The notes under the pieces: model-generated
What the model was told of the DNA's origin: nothing
The model's database searches: none
The model's input: the letters and a program-made list of their open reading frames with translations, nothing else
Source of the DNA: an uncultured Methanomassiliicoccales archaeon
Lineage (GTDB): Archaea; Thermoplasmatota; Thermoplasmata; Methanomassiliicoccales; Methanomethylophilaceae
Reading direction: 5' to 3'
DNA length: 16,367 bases
NCBI GenBank assembly: GCA_959597175.1
Contig: CAUFXM010000018.1
Location: 1-16,367, forward strand
Program-made: the position numbers and the translations under genes
Shown: positions 6,210 to 14,070 of the stretch, one piece after another
Numbering within the stretch: the stretch's first letter is position 1
Layout of the letters: every line of letters begins with the position of its first letter

Positions 6210-8558
6210 ATGAAATTGAACTACGGGCACATTCGTGAGGATGGAACTATTCAGACTCTCGAGGACCATCTTAGAGGAACGGCGAAACTCGCGGAGCAAT
6301 TCACATCTTCGATAGGGATGGATGGTGTCGGTACGGTCGTAGGTCTATTGCACGATCTAGGTAAAGCCTCCAGTGAATTCACTGATTACATCAAGGGAGT
6401 ATCTGACTACAGGAGAGGAGAGGTCGATCATTCGACAGCCGGTGCTCAATTCATACACTCAAGGGATGTTCCATTGTCAAATGAGAATCTGACTTTGTGT
6501 GTAGCGCGTCAGATCATGCAGCTGGCGATAGTTTCCCATCATTCGGGGATGATAGATTGCCTTTCATCTGATGGCATAGATGTGTTCGGGAACCGCATCG
6601 GTAAGAGTAGGGGAAAGACACACATCGATGAAGCTGTGGAAAGTATAGACCAATCAATCTTGACCGAAGTCGACAGCAGTATTTCACTGGCAGAATCTTC
6701 TTTGTCCCAGACAGTCTCCTTCATACTGACTAAAGCTAGGGAAGAGCGTGTCAAAGACGGAGGCGTCTTGCGTCTGGGTCTCCTCTCCAGATTTGTTCTA
6801 AGTTGTCTGATCGATGCGGACCGTTTGGATACTTCACGTTTCATGGATCGGATCGCATCATCCGGGCATGGGCCTGATTGGGAGACTCTGTCGTCAAGGC
6901 TCGACAGGCATCTGGCATCGATAAGAGGCACAGGTTCCGTTGCCGACATCCGCAGTCGTGTATCGGATCTATGCATGGAAGCCTCTGGATGCGAGAAGGG
7001 TATTTTTTCGCTATCCGTACCGACCGGAGGTGGGAAGACCCTTGCGAGTCTGAGATTTGCACTCAACCACGCACTCACTCATGACATGACCCGCATCCTG
7101 TATGTTGCACCCTATACGACCATCCTGGAACAGAATGCTGCCGTGGTTCGCAGTATCCTTGAAGCGGATGGGGACGAGGGGATGGTGCTAGAATGTCATT
7201 CCAACATAGATGTCCAGGGATGCGGTGAGGAAAACTATCGCTGGTCCGGTCTATCGGATAACTGGGACTCGCCCATAATCTTCACCACGATGGTTCAATT
7301 CCTCGAGTCCCTGTATGCTTCCGGGACAAAGCGTATCAGAAGGATGCACAACATTGCCAATTCCATCATCATTTTCGATGAAATCCAGGCATTGCCGATA
7401 AAAACAGTGCACCTTTTCAACGAGTCTGTCAACTTTCTGACCGAGACATGCGGTTGCTCTGCAGTCTTGTGTACCGCTACACAGCCACTCCTGGGCAAGG
7501 ATCTCGAATATGTCATCAACAAAAGCAGGGAGATTGTAAGCGAGGTCCAATCCCTCTCCCAGAGTCTTCGGAGAACAGAGTTCTCGGTCGTGGGAAACAA
7601 CCATGTAGCCAGTTCTGAGGATGTTTGCAATCAGGCAGTCGAGATTATCAGAGAATGTGACAGTCTACTCGTGGTTGCAAACACCAAGCGCATGGCAAGG
7701 GAGGTGTATTCTAAGCTAAAGGAATCATTGAATGGAGTAAATATCTACTACCTTAGTACAGACTTGTGCCCAATGCACAGGAAGAAGATTCTCGGAGAGA
7801 TGCTGGAGATCCTCGGTTCACCCAAGGTCATCTGTGTCAGTACGCAACTCATAGAGGCAGGTGTCGATGTAGACTTCGACTCAGTGATCCGTTGCATGGC
7901 AGGTCTGGATTCGATAGTGCAGGCAGCGGGAAGATGCAATCGTAACGGGAGGCTGCATCATAAAGGCAAAGTCTTGGTCATGAAGACCGATGAGGATCTT
8001 GGGATGCTTCCCGAGATCCAGGAGGGTCGTAGATGCACAGAACAGGTGATCGCTGAAGGTTACACCGACCTGCTCTCCATAGATGCTATGAACAGGTATT
8101 TCGAGTTGTATTTCTACCGTCGTCGTGACCATATGTCCTATGATATAGGGTGTTGCGACAGGACCCTACTCGACATGCTGTCTAGAAACATAAGCGCGGC
8201 GAAGCTGTATTTGTCTCAAAACGGAACACAGCCGAACAGTGTGTTGCGGCAATCCTTTGCCGAGGCAAACTCCATGTTCCATGTCATAGATGTCGACAGT
8301 TTGATCGTTCCGTACGACGAAACAGCTCGTGAGGCAATCAACAAGCTGTCATCAGGATCTTCTGGCCATGAGATGCTGATGGAGATCCGGAAGCTGCAGG
8401 CCTATTCTGTGAACACTTTCTCCTTGTCGCACATGGTGGAATCCGGTATGGCATACGAGGTTACACCGGGCAGTGGCATGTTCTGCCTGGCAGACGGGTA
8501 TTACGATGAAGAATACGGGGTCGTGAGGGATCCAACCTGGAAGGCCCAGATTTTCTGA
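6210..8558 (+). CDS. cas3: CRISPR-associated nuclease-helicase Cas3 (type I-C)
   Basis: Cas3 is recruited by Cascade to unwind and cut target DNA. The 782-residue protein fuses an N-terminal HD nuclease to a superfamily 2 helicase. HD ligands are all present: His20, His48-Asp49 in LLHDLGKAS, His74 and His110-His111. Helicase motifs are PTGGGKT (271-277), DEIQ (390-393), CTATQP (421-426) and the arginine-finger motif QAAGRCNRNGR (571-581). The start at 6210 keeps His20 and has no well-placed ribosome binding site (GTGAGG lies only one base before it), so leaderless initiation is likely. The in-frame ATG at 6195 runs into TGA at 6204. It is the first gene of the operon. The next gene starts 5 bases after its stop. 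Confidence 0.97.
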   Translation: MKLNYGHIREDGTIQTLEDHLRGTAKLAEQFTSSIGMDGVGTVVGLLHDLGKASSEFTDYIKGVSDYRRGEVDHSTAGAQFIHSRDVPLSNENLTLCVARQIMQLAIVSHHSGMIDCLSSDGIDVFGNRIGKSRGKTHIDEAVESIDQSILTEVDSSISLAESSLSQTVSFILTKAREERVKDGGVLRLGLLSRFVLSCLIDADRLDTSRFMDRIASSGHGPDWETLSSRLDRHLASIRGTGSVADIRSRVSDLCMEASGCEKGIFSLSVPTGGGKTLASLRFALNHALTHDMTRILYVAPYTTILEQNAAVVRSILEADGDEGMVLECHSNIDVQGCGEENYRWSGLSDNWDSPIIFTTMVQFLESLYASGTKRIRRMHNIANSIIIFDEIQALPIKTVHLFNESVNFLTETCGCSAVLCTATQPLLGKDLEYVINKSREIVSEVQSLSQSLRRTEFSVVGNNHVASSEDVCNQAVEIIRECDSLLVVANTKRMAREVYSKLKESLNGVNIYYLSTDLCPMHRKKILGEMLEILGSPKVICVSTQLIEAGVDVDFDSVIRCMAGLDSIVQAAGRCNRNGRLHHKGKVLVMKTDEDLGMLPEIQEGRRCTEQVIAEGYTDLLSIDAMNRYFELYFYRRRDHMSYDIGCCDRTLLDMLSRNISAAKLYLSQNGTQPNSVLRQSFAEANSMFHVIDVDSLIVPYDETAREAINKLSSGSSGHEMLMEIRKLQAYSVNTFSLSHMVESGMAYEVTPGSGMFCLADGYYDEEYGVVRDPTWKAQIF

Positions 8559-8563
8559 ATGGA

Positions 8564-9253
8564 GTGGATATAACGAAGAACGAGATATGCTACAGGCTAT
8601 GGGGGCGTCGTGCATTATTCTCGGATCCTGTTACAAGGGTCGGAGGAGAGAAGTCAAGCTACGCGATCCCCACGTATGAGGCACTCAAAGGGGTCACCGA
8701 GTCGATCTACTGGAAACCGACCATAACGTGGATCGTTGACGACGTCCGGGTGCTGAATCCGATTCGTAACGAATCGGTGAGTGTTAAGCCCAGGAATTAC
8801 GGGGATAGCTCCAATACGCTTTCGATATACACATACCTGTACGACGTACAGTACCAGGTACGTGTCCATTTCGAATGGAATATGGCCCGTCCGGATTTGG
8901 AAGGGGACCGTAATGAGAACAAGCACTATTTCCAGGCGACAAGGGCTCTTGAGAAGGGCGGGAGGCGCGACATATTCCTCGGTACGAGAGAATGTCAGGG
9001 CTATGTGGAACCCTGTCCTTTTGGCGATGGTCCGGGAGCCTACGATGGCACAGGCAGGGTCCCTCTGGGGCTCATGGTCCATGGCATGGATTACGCTGAT
9101 GAGACAGGCAGGGATGAGATGGCTGTCCGTCTCTGGACTCCGGTGATGGAGGACGGCATCATCCATTTCCCAAGACCGGAGCAATGTACAATCCGTAAAC
9201 ACGTCCGTGACTACAAACCAAGGATGATCAGGGTGTCGGAGGGGATCGAATGA
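8564..9253 (+). CDS. cas5c: Cas5c (Cas5d), crRNA-processing endonuclease of type I-C
   Basis: In type I-C, which lacks Cas6, Cas5 cuts pre-crRNA within the repeat and then stays on the 5' handle as a Cascade subunit. The 229-residue protein has the family N-terminus with the ESIYWKPT segment and the later NENKHYFQ segment. Tyr49, Lys120 and His121 match the catalytic triad Tyr46/Lys116/His117 described for Bacillus halodurans Cas5d, so it should be active. The start is GTG at 8564; no in-frame ATG fits the family N-terminus. Its stop overlaps the cas8c start as ATGA (9250-9253), which suggests translational coupling. Confidence 0.95.
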   Translation: MDITKNEICYRLWGRRALFSDPVTRVGGEKSSYAIPTYEALKGVTESIYWKPTITWIVDDVRVLNPIRNESVSVKPRNYGDSSNTLSIYTYLYDVQYQVRVHFEWNMARPDLEGDRNENKHYFQATRALEKGGRRDIFLGTRECQGYVEPCPFGDGPGAYDGTGRVPLGLMVHGMDYADETGRDEMAVRLWTPVMEDGIIHFPRPEQCTIRKHVRDYKPRMIRVSEGIE

Positions 9254-11109
9254 ATTGGATGAACGCCCTATACAACACCTATGAGACATGTTCCAGGGAC
9301 GAGAGAACGTTGCATGAGCGCGTGCCCCTGGTCCCTATATGCCATACGACCGTTCAAGCGCAGATAGAGGTCAGGGTGGACGGGACAGGTTCTTTCGTGG
9401 GTGCAGAGGTCGTGCCCAAGAACGAGCAGACGACGATCATCCCATGCACGGAATCATCTGGTGGAAGGACCGCGGGCGTCGCCGCCAACCCTCTGTGCGA
9501 CAAGATGATGTATGTCGCAGGGGATCTTTCCCAGTATGTCGACGACACCAAGGGAAGGTTCGGAGAGGCGTTCGACAGTTACATCAAACTTCTCGGAAGC
9601 TGGTGTGACGACGAGAGTTCTTCGAATGGAGACGTAAGCGCTGTCCTCCGCTATGTCAAAAAAAGACAACTGATGTCGGACCTGATCTCTTCGGGAGTAA
9701 TGATATTGAACGAAGAGGGGCATCCAGCATCCAAGGGGGAATGTCCCGAAGCCCCATTATTCTCAATTGCCAAGATCACAGATGATCAGACCTCTGCCTT
9801 CGTCAGATGGATTGTGGTTTCAGACAGCAAAGAGCCGCGTCTCTGGGAGAACAAAGTGATAAGGCAATCTTGGATTTCATTCTACACCAATGGGATGGGG
9901 AATGAGGGTCTGTGTTTCCTAACAGGAAAGACGGTCCCGTTGGCAAAAAACAATCCGTCTAAAATTCGCAATCCTGGGGATAAAGCGAAGCTACTGTCAT
10001 CGAACGACATCTCTGGATATACATTCAGGGGTCGCTTCGAGAACTCTGAACAGGCATACGGTATAGGATATGAGGCAACCCAGAAGATACACAGTGCACT
10101 CCGCTGGCTGATCGGTCGCCAGGGATACATAGAAGGGGACCTGTGCATAGTGTCATGGACAGATGACGGCGAGTCCATCCGCAGTCCAGTGCAAGATTTC
10201 AGCGACATCCTGGCCTTGGATGACGATCGTGCACGCACCGGTCAGGATGCGGCACTTGCTTTGAACAAGAAGATCGCGGGCTACAACAGTAGGATCATCG
10301 ATAAGGACGTGAACCTGATGGCTATGGATGCGGCCACGCCTGGCAGGCTGTCGATTCTCATGTACAGAAGGCAGCTGGGTGCCGATTTTGTTCAGAGACT
10401 GGAATCCTGGCATGTCAAATGCTCGTGGACGCACGACTATGCGAGCAAGGAGGTGGATGGGAAGCGTGTGAAGTTCAGATTCATAGGCGCTCCTTCTCCG
10501 AGGGATATTGCCAAAGCCGCTTACGGGGAACGTTCTGATGCGAAGATCATCGCACATGCTGTTGAGCGCATGCTTCCATGCATCATCGATGGAATCGCAA
10601 TCCCAAGGGACATCGTCGACAGCTGTGTCCGCAGAGCATCGAACCCGGTTTCCATGGATCAGTGGGAATGGAAGAAAACAATGAGCATTGCATGCTCCGT
10701 CTTCAAAGGATACAAAGGAGGAATCTACGAGATGACACTTGAGAAGGAAAGAAAGTCCAGGGATTACCTGTACGGCAGGCTGCTGGCAATGGCGGACCTG
10801 CTCGAGGGGGCTGCTCTTCGCGAAGCCGAAGAGAGCAGGCAAACGACGGCCATCAGGCTGATGCAGAGGTTCTCGGAGTTCCCGTACTCGACCTGGAAGG
10901 ATATCGAGCTGTCGCTGGTACCATACATGGCACGTCTGGGGGCCAAGTCCAACTATTACAAATCAAAGATCTCAGAGATCATGAGCATATTCGATGGCGA
11001 TGATTTCAGGGACAACACGAAACTCAGTGGCGAATTCCTCCTGGCTTACCACTGCCAGATTGAGGACCATTTCAGAAAGAGGGAAGAATCTAAGGAAACG
11101 GAGGAATGA
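9250..11109 (+). CDS. cas8c: Cas8c (Csd1), large Cascade subunit of type I-C
   Basis: Cas8c recognises the PAM and helps recruit Cas3. The 619-residue protein shows the Csd1 hallmark near the N-terminus: PLVPICHTT (26-34), then IIPCTESSGGRTAG (63-76) and NPLCDKMMYVAGD (80-92). The C-terminal helical part (about 495-619) contains the RDYLYGRLLAMAD segment that in type I-C is also made separately as the small subunit Cas11c; a strong internal start for it is present (see 10732). Both ends overlap neighbours by ATGA (with cas5c at 9250-9253, with cas7 at 11106-11109). Length is within the family range. Confidence 0.95.
   Translation: MNWMNALYNTYETCSRDERTLHERVPLVPICHTTVQAQIEVRVDGTGSFVGAEVVPKNEQTTIIPCTESSGGRTAGVAANPLCDKMMYVAGDLSQYVDDTKGRFGEAFDSYIKLLGSWCDDESSSNGDVSAVLRYVKKRQLMSDLISSGVMILNEEGHPASKGECPEAPLFSIAKITDDQTSAFVRWIVVSDSKEPRLWENKVIRQSWISFYTNGMGNEGLCFLTGKTVPLAKNNPSKIRNPGDKAKLLSSNDISGYTFRGRFENSEQAYGIGYEATQKIHSALRWLIGRQGYIEGDLCIVSWTDDGESIRSPVQDFSDILALDDDRARTGQDAALALNKKIAGYNSRIIDKDVNLMAMDAATPGRLSILMYRRQLGADFVQRLESWHVKCSWTHDYASKEVDGKRVKFRFIGAPSPRDIAKAAYGERSDAKIIAHAVERMLPCIIDGIAIPRDIVDSCVRRASNPVSMDQWEWKKTMSIACSVFKGYKGGIYEMTLEKERKSRDYLYGRLLAMADLLEGAALREAEESRQTTAIRLMQRFSEFPYSTWKDIELSLVPYMARLGAKSNYYKSKISEIMSIFDGDDFRDNTKLSGEFLLAYHCQIEDHFRKREESKETEE
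10714..10721 (+). promoter_or_regulatory. Internal ribosome binding site for Cas11c
   Basis: AAAGGAGG, a near-perfect complement of the 16S rRNA 3' end, lies inside cas8c ten bases before an in-frame ATG at 10732. It is the strongest such site seen anywhere in the operon, stronger than those before the annotated gene starts, which argues that it is there for internal initiation. Confidence 0.7.
10732..11109 (+). CDS. cas11c: Cas11c, small Cascade subunit from an internal start in cas8c
   Basis: In bacterial type I-C systems the C-terminal part of cas8c is translated separately from an internal start to give Cas11c, several copies of which complete the Cascade belly. Here an in-frame ATG (codon 495 of cas8c) preceded by AAAGGAGG would give a 125-residue, mainly helical protein starting MTLEKERKSRDYLYGRL and ending at the cas8c stop. 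Position and size agree with the bacterial cases. That the archaeal host uses this start is an inference. A second in-frame ATG at 10681 lacks a comparable site. Confidence 0.7.
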   Translation: MTLEKERKSRDYLYGRLLAMADLLEGAALREAEESRQTTAIRLMQRFSEFPYSTWKDIELSLVPYMARLGAKSNYYKSKISEIMSIFDGDDFRDNTKLSGEFLLAYHCQIEDHFRKREESKETEE

Positions 11110-11945
11110 GAATGGAGTGTATAAATAATAAGATTGACTTCGCAGCAATCGTGGTTGTAGATGGGGCGAATCCCAACGGCGACCCTCTAAACGGAAACCG
11201 TCCGAGAACGACAGTAGACGGTCTCGGTGAAATCTCGGATGTGTGCATCAAACGTAAGATCCGTAACAGATTCCAGGACATGGGATGCAAGGTCTTCGTC
11301 CAGTCTTCAGATAGGGCAGACGATGGGATGTCCAGTCTCAGAGAGCGTGCGGATTCCATCCTGAAGCAGTATTCGAAGGATAGCGAAGCACTGGTAAATG
11401 CGGCATGCACTGAATGGATCGACGTGAGGTCGTTCGGACAACTCTTCGCTTTCAAAGGAAAGAGTGCGGACGGGGTGTCCGTAGGCATACGTGGACCGGT
11501 CACCATCAGACCGGCCTTCAGTGCCAGTCCTGTCAACGTATCTTCGATTCAGATCACCAAATCAGTCAACTCCGAATCGGGGGACAAGAAGGGATCCGAC
11601 ACGATGGGTATGAAGTACCGCGTGGACCACGGCGTTTACACGGTGTACGGCAGTATCAATCCGCAGCTTGCCCAGAGAACAGGGTTCTCCCAGGATGATG
11701 CTGAGACGTTGAAGGAGGCGATCCGTACGCTGTTCGAGAACGACGGATCATCCGCGCGTCCCGACGGAAGCATGGACGTGTATCGCGTGTACTGGTGGCA
11801 GCACAACTGTCCATCTGGACAGTACTCATCCGCCAAAGTCCATGGCAGTCTGAAGGTCATACCCAAGGTGGACGTCCCCCGCGTCATGGACGACTACGAC
11901 ATCGTCCTCGAGGAGCTGACCGGTCTGGATCTAGAAGTCATCTGA
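11106..11945 (+). CDS. cas7c: Cas7c (Csd2), Cascade backbone subunit of type I-C
   Basis: Cas7 polymerises along the crRNA spacer to form the Cascade backbone. The 279-residue protein has the Csd2 signatures near the N-terminus, DGANPNGDPLNGNRPR (19-34), the segment DVRSFGQLFAF followed by VGIRGPVTI in the middle, and a YRVYWWQHNCPSG segment near the C-terminus. Length matches the family. The start overlaps the cas8c stop as ATGA; a second ATG two codons on is an equally plausible start. A GAGGA ribosome binding site for cas4 overlaps its stop codon. Confidence 0.95.
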   Translation: MRMECINNKIDFAAIVVVDGANPNGDPLNGNRPRTTVDGLGEISDVCIKRKIRNRFQDMGCKVFVQSSDRADDGMSSLRERADSILKQYSKDSEALVNAACTEWIDVRSFGQLFAFKGKSADGVSVGIRGPVTIRPAFSASPVNVSSIQITKSVNSESGDKKGSDTMGMKYRVDHGVYTVYGSINPQLAQRTGFSQDDAETLKEAIRTLFENDGSSARPDGSMDVYRVYWWQHNCPSGQYSSAKVHGSLKVIPKVDVPRVMDDYDIVLEELTGLDLEVI

Positions 11946-11954
11946 GGAAGACGG

Positions 11955-12614
11955 ATGTTCCCGGAGGACGAGTATCTCCAGCTGTCTGGGATACAGCATT
12001 ATTGCTACTGTCCCCGCCAGTGGGGGTTGATCCACATCGCCCAGATATGGTCGGATGATGCACGCACGTCCTCTGGGAACATCATGCACAGGAATGCGGA
12101 CGATCCGTTCTCTGACGAGGTCAGGGGAGGTGTCATAACATCCCGTGCCATACCCGTTTCCTCTCCGAGGCTGGGGTTGTCGGGCAGATGCGATGTCGTG
12201 GAATTTCATCCATCGGATGAAGGATATGAGGTCCGCGGTCATGATGGCCGGTACCTGATTGTCCCGGTCGAGTACAAGGTTGGACATCGTAAGAGGGGAG
12301 ACTGGGATGCCATCCAGCTCTGTGCCCAGGCGATGGCACTCGAAGAGACCATGGATGTCGAGATTTGTTATGGATTTCTCTACTACGGATCCGAGAGAAG
12401 ACGTCAGAGGGTGGAGTTCACAAGGGAGTTGCGTGACAGGGTCTGCGAAGTGTCCGGACAGATGCACAGTCTGTTCGCTGAAGGATAGGTCCCCGATGCA
12501 GATTTCGTAGATTCCAGATGCAGGTCTTGCTCGTTACTCGATGAATGCATGCCCCGCAGAGAATCATGGGCGCATGTCGACGAATACATGAATAAAATGT
12601 CGGAGTTTCCATGA
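11955..12614 (+). CDS. cas4: Cas4 nuclease with an in-frame UAG (probable pyrrolysine)
   Basis: Cas4 trims prespacers and selects the PAM with Cas1-Cas2. Residues 1-177 have the RecB-type core: Cys19 in CYCPRQ, Asp80 in GRCDVVEF, Glu106 and Lys108 in VPVEYKVG, and Gln121. Codon 178 (12486-12488) is TAG. Without a frameshift the reading frame continues for 41 codons with Cys189 and Cys192 in CRSC and Cys198 in CSLLDECMPR, exactly the three C-terminal cysteines that with Cys19 hold the [4Fe-4S] cluster of Cas4. It ends at TGA 12612-12614, which overlaps the cas1 ATG as ATGA, like other junctions in this operon. Stopping at TAG would leave a protein without cluster ligands and an unusual 122-bp gap before cas1. 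Members of Methanomassiliicoccales insert pyrrolysine at UAG, so a 219-residue product is the best reading. A recent nonsense mutation is the alternative. Confidence 0.85.
12486..12488 (+). other. In-frame amber codon in cas4 (candidate pyrrolysine, residue 178)
   Basis: The TAG replaces the residue after the conserved ...LFAEG turn, which in bacterial Cas4 is usually followed by a short loop leading to the cysteine cluster. A loop position on the surface would tolerate a bulky lysine derivative. Among the other cas genes, stops are TGA or TAA, so TAG as a stop would be the exception in this operon. Confidence 0.8.
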
Positions 12615-13639
12615 AGAAGCTATTGAACACGGTGTATGTGACTAGCCCGGATTCATATGTTTCCAGGGATGGGCTGGATTTGGTTGTTTCTATAAAAGGA
12701 AGGGAGGTGGGACACATCCCTATAGGCAATGTAGAACAGGTCACCACCTTCGGCTATTCAGGGGCAAGTCCATCAGCAATGCGTCTGTGCGCGGAGAATG
12801 GTGTATCTATGTCATTCCACTCAGCATCGGGCAGATTCCTGGCATCTGTAGAAGGGGAGATCAGAGGAAATGTGCTTCTGAGACGTGCCCAATATCGTTT
12901 GGCAGACAATCCCTCTGAGTCCCTGCAGATTACCAGAAACATGATTGTTGCCAAATGCACTAACGGAATTCATGTGGTTCAGAAGGGATTAAGTAACCAT
13001 CCGGATCTCTGCACATCCTCAGCGCGGTCCGCCATGGACGAACTGACCAAGCTGCGTATCGAGATGAGAGAAGCTGGAACGGTAGAGAGACTCCGTGGAC
13101 TGGAAGGTGAGGCAGCTCGCTATTATTTCGCATTGTTGGACAAGATCATTCTGAACGACAAGGGGACGTTCTACATGAGATCGAGGAACCGCAGACCGCC
13201 GACAGATGCGTTCAACGCCATGCTCTCATTCCTTTATGCAATGCTCATGAATGACGTCAAATCCTCACTAAACTCTGTTGGTCTTGACCCTTATGTCGGT
13301 TTTATGCATACGGATCGTCCCGGAAGGGCGTCTCTCGCCCTTGACATGATGGAGGAGCTCAGACCACTGGCAGATCGTATCGCCATCCGTCTTGTGAATC
13401 TACGTATGGTGGATAGTAGCGGATTCATCGAGAAGGAAGATGGTGCTGTACTGATGAACGATGAAACCAGGCGTGTTGTGATCGAGGAATGGCAAAAACG
13501 CAAAACAGATGCCATAAGACATCCATACATCGGCGAATCCATACCTCGTGGACTCATACCATATGTTCAATCAAAGCTATTGGCCAAGGTCGTGAGAGGA
13601 GAACTGGAGGCATATCCACCTTATTTCATGGTGAACTGA
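12611..13639 (+). CDS. cas1: Cas1 integrase (type I-C)
   Basis: Cas1 integrates new spacers at the leader end of the array. The 342-residue protein has the I-C Cas1 pattern: LEGEAARYYF with catalytic Glu165, then GFMHTDRPGRASLALDMMEELRP-type segment with His233 and the acidic cluster from Asp245 onward. RNRRPPTD (192-199) is another family hallmark. The start ATG at 12611 has GGAG (12602-12605) before it and overlaps the TGA of the read-through cas4 frame. The stop is one base before the cas2 start. Confidence 0.97.
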   Translation: MKKLLNTVYVTSPDSYVSRDGLDLVVSIKGREVGHIPIGNVEQVTTFGYSGASPSAMRLCAENGVSMSFHSASGRFLASVEGEIRGNVLLRRAQYRLADNPSESLQITRNMIVAKCTNGIHVVQKGLSNHPDLCTSSARSAMDELTKLRIEMREAGTVERLRGLEGEAARYYFALLDKIILNDKGTFYMRSRNRRPPTDAFNAMLSFLYAMLMNDVKSSLNSVGLDPYVGFMHTDRPGRASLALDMMEELRPLADRIAIRLVNLRMVDSSGFIEKEDGAVLMNDETRRVVIEEWQKRKTDAIRHPYIGESIPRGLIPYVQSKLLAKVVRGELEAYPPYFMVN

Positions 13640-13640
13640 G

Positions 13641-13931
13641 ATGATGGTTCTGATCACATACGATGTGTGTACCGATACACAGGAGGGACGCCGTCGCCTT
13701 CGTCGCGTGGCTAAGATATGCATGAACTACGGAATCAGAGTGCAAAAATCCGTATTCGAATGCCGTGTCAGTCCAGCGGATCGCATCGTTTTGGAAGACG
13801 AGTTGAGAAGAACCATAGATTATGGATTGGACAGTATCAGAATCTACGATCTCGGGAGCACGTTTCCCAGCAAAATCACGCACATGGGGGCAAAGGGGTT
13901 TCTGGATTTGGACGGCCCTTTGATATTCTAA
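13641..13931 (+). CDS. cas2: Cas2 (type I-C)
   Basis: Cas2 forms the core of the Cas1-Cas2 integration complex. The 96-residue protein has the ferredoxin-like Cas2 fold pattern with LITYDVCT near the N-terminus (Asp8), followed by RRLRRVAKICMNYGIRVQKSVFEC. Length is typical. It starts two bases after the cas1 stop (ATG at 13641; the adjacent ATG at 13644 is an alternative) and is the last gene before the CRISPR leader. Confidence 0.96.
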   Translation: MMVLITYDVCTDTQEGRRRLRRVAKICMNYGIRVQKSVFECRVSPADRIVLEDELRRTIDYGLDSIRIYDLGSTFPSKITHMGAKGFLDLDGPLIF

Positions 13932-14070
13932 CCCGAAGCATCGGAATAAATCGGAGAGGTTAGAGGGAAATAAATTCGACTTTTCAGAGCGATGGTACTG
14001 ATTTCGAAATATTTTTACGAAATTCGAATAAAATAACTTTATTTTACATCTATTGTATATCAAGGATGCA
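13932..14070 (+). promoter_or_regulatory. CRISPR leader
   Basis: This 139-bp AT-rich stretch between cas2 and the first repeat is where the leader is expected, since the array reads in the same direction as the cas genes. It contains two TTCGAA palindromes (ATTTCGAAAT at 14001-14010 and ATTCGAAT at 14022-14029) with centres 20 bp apart, a third TTCGA at 13975-13979, and an inverted repeat AAAATAA-CT-TTATTTT at 14030-14045. The AT-rich stretch at 14039-14060 could hold the TATA box of the pre-crRNA promoter. Confidence 0.8.

Noticed and set aside
12486..12610. cas4 as a truncated pseudogene followed by a 122-bp gap
   Set aside because: The downstream frame is intact, carries the required cysteines and ends in an ATGA overlap with cas1; decay would not preserve all of these.
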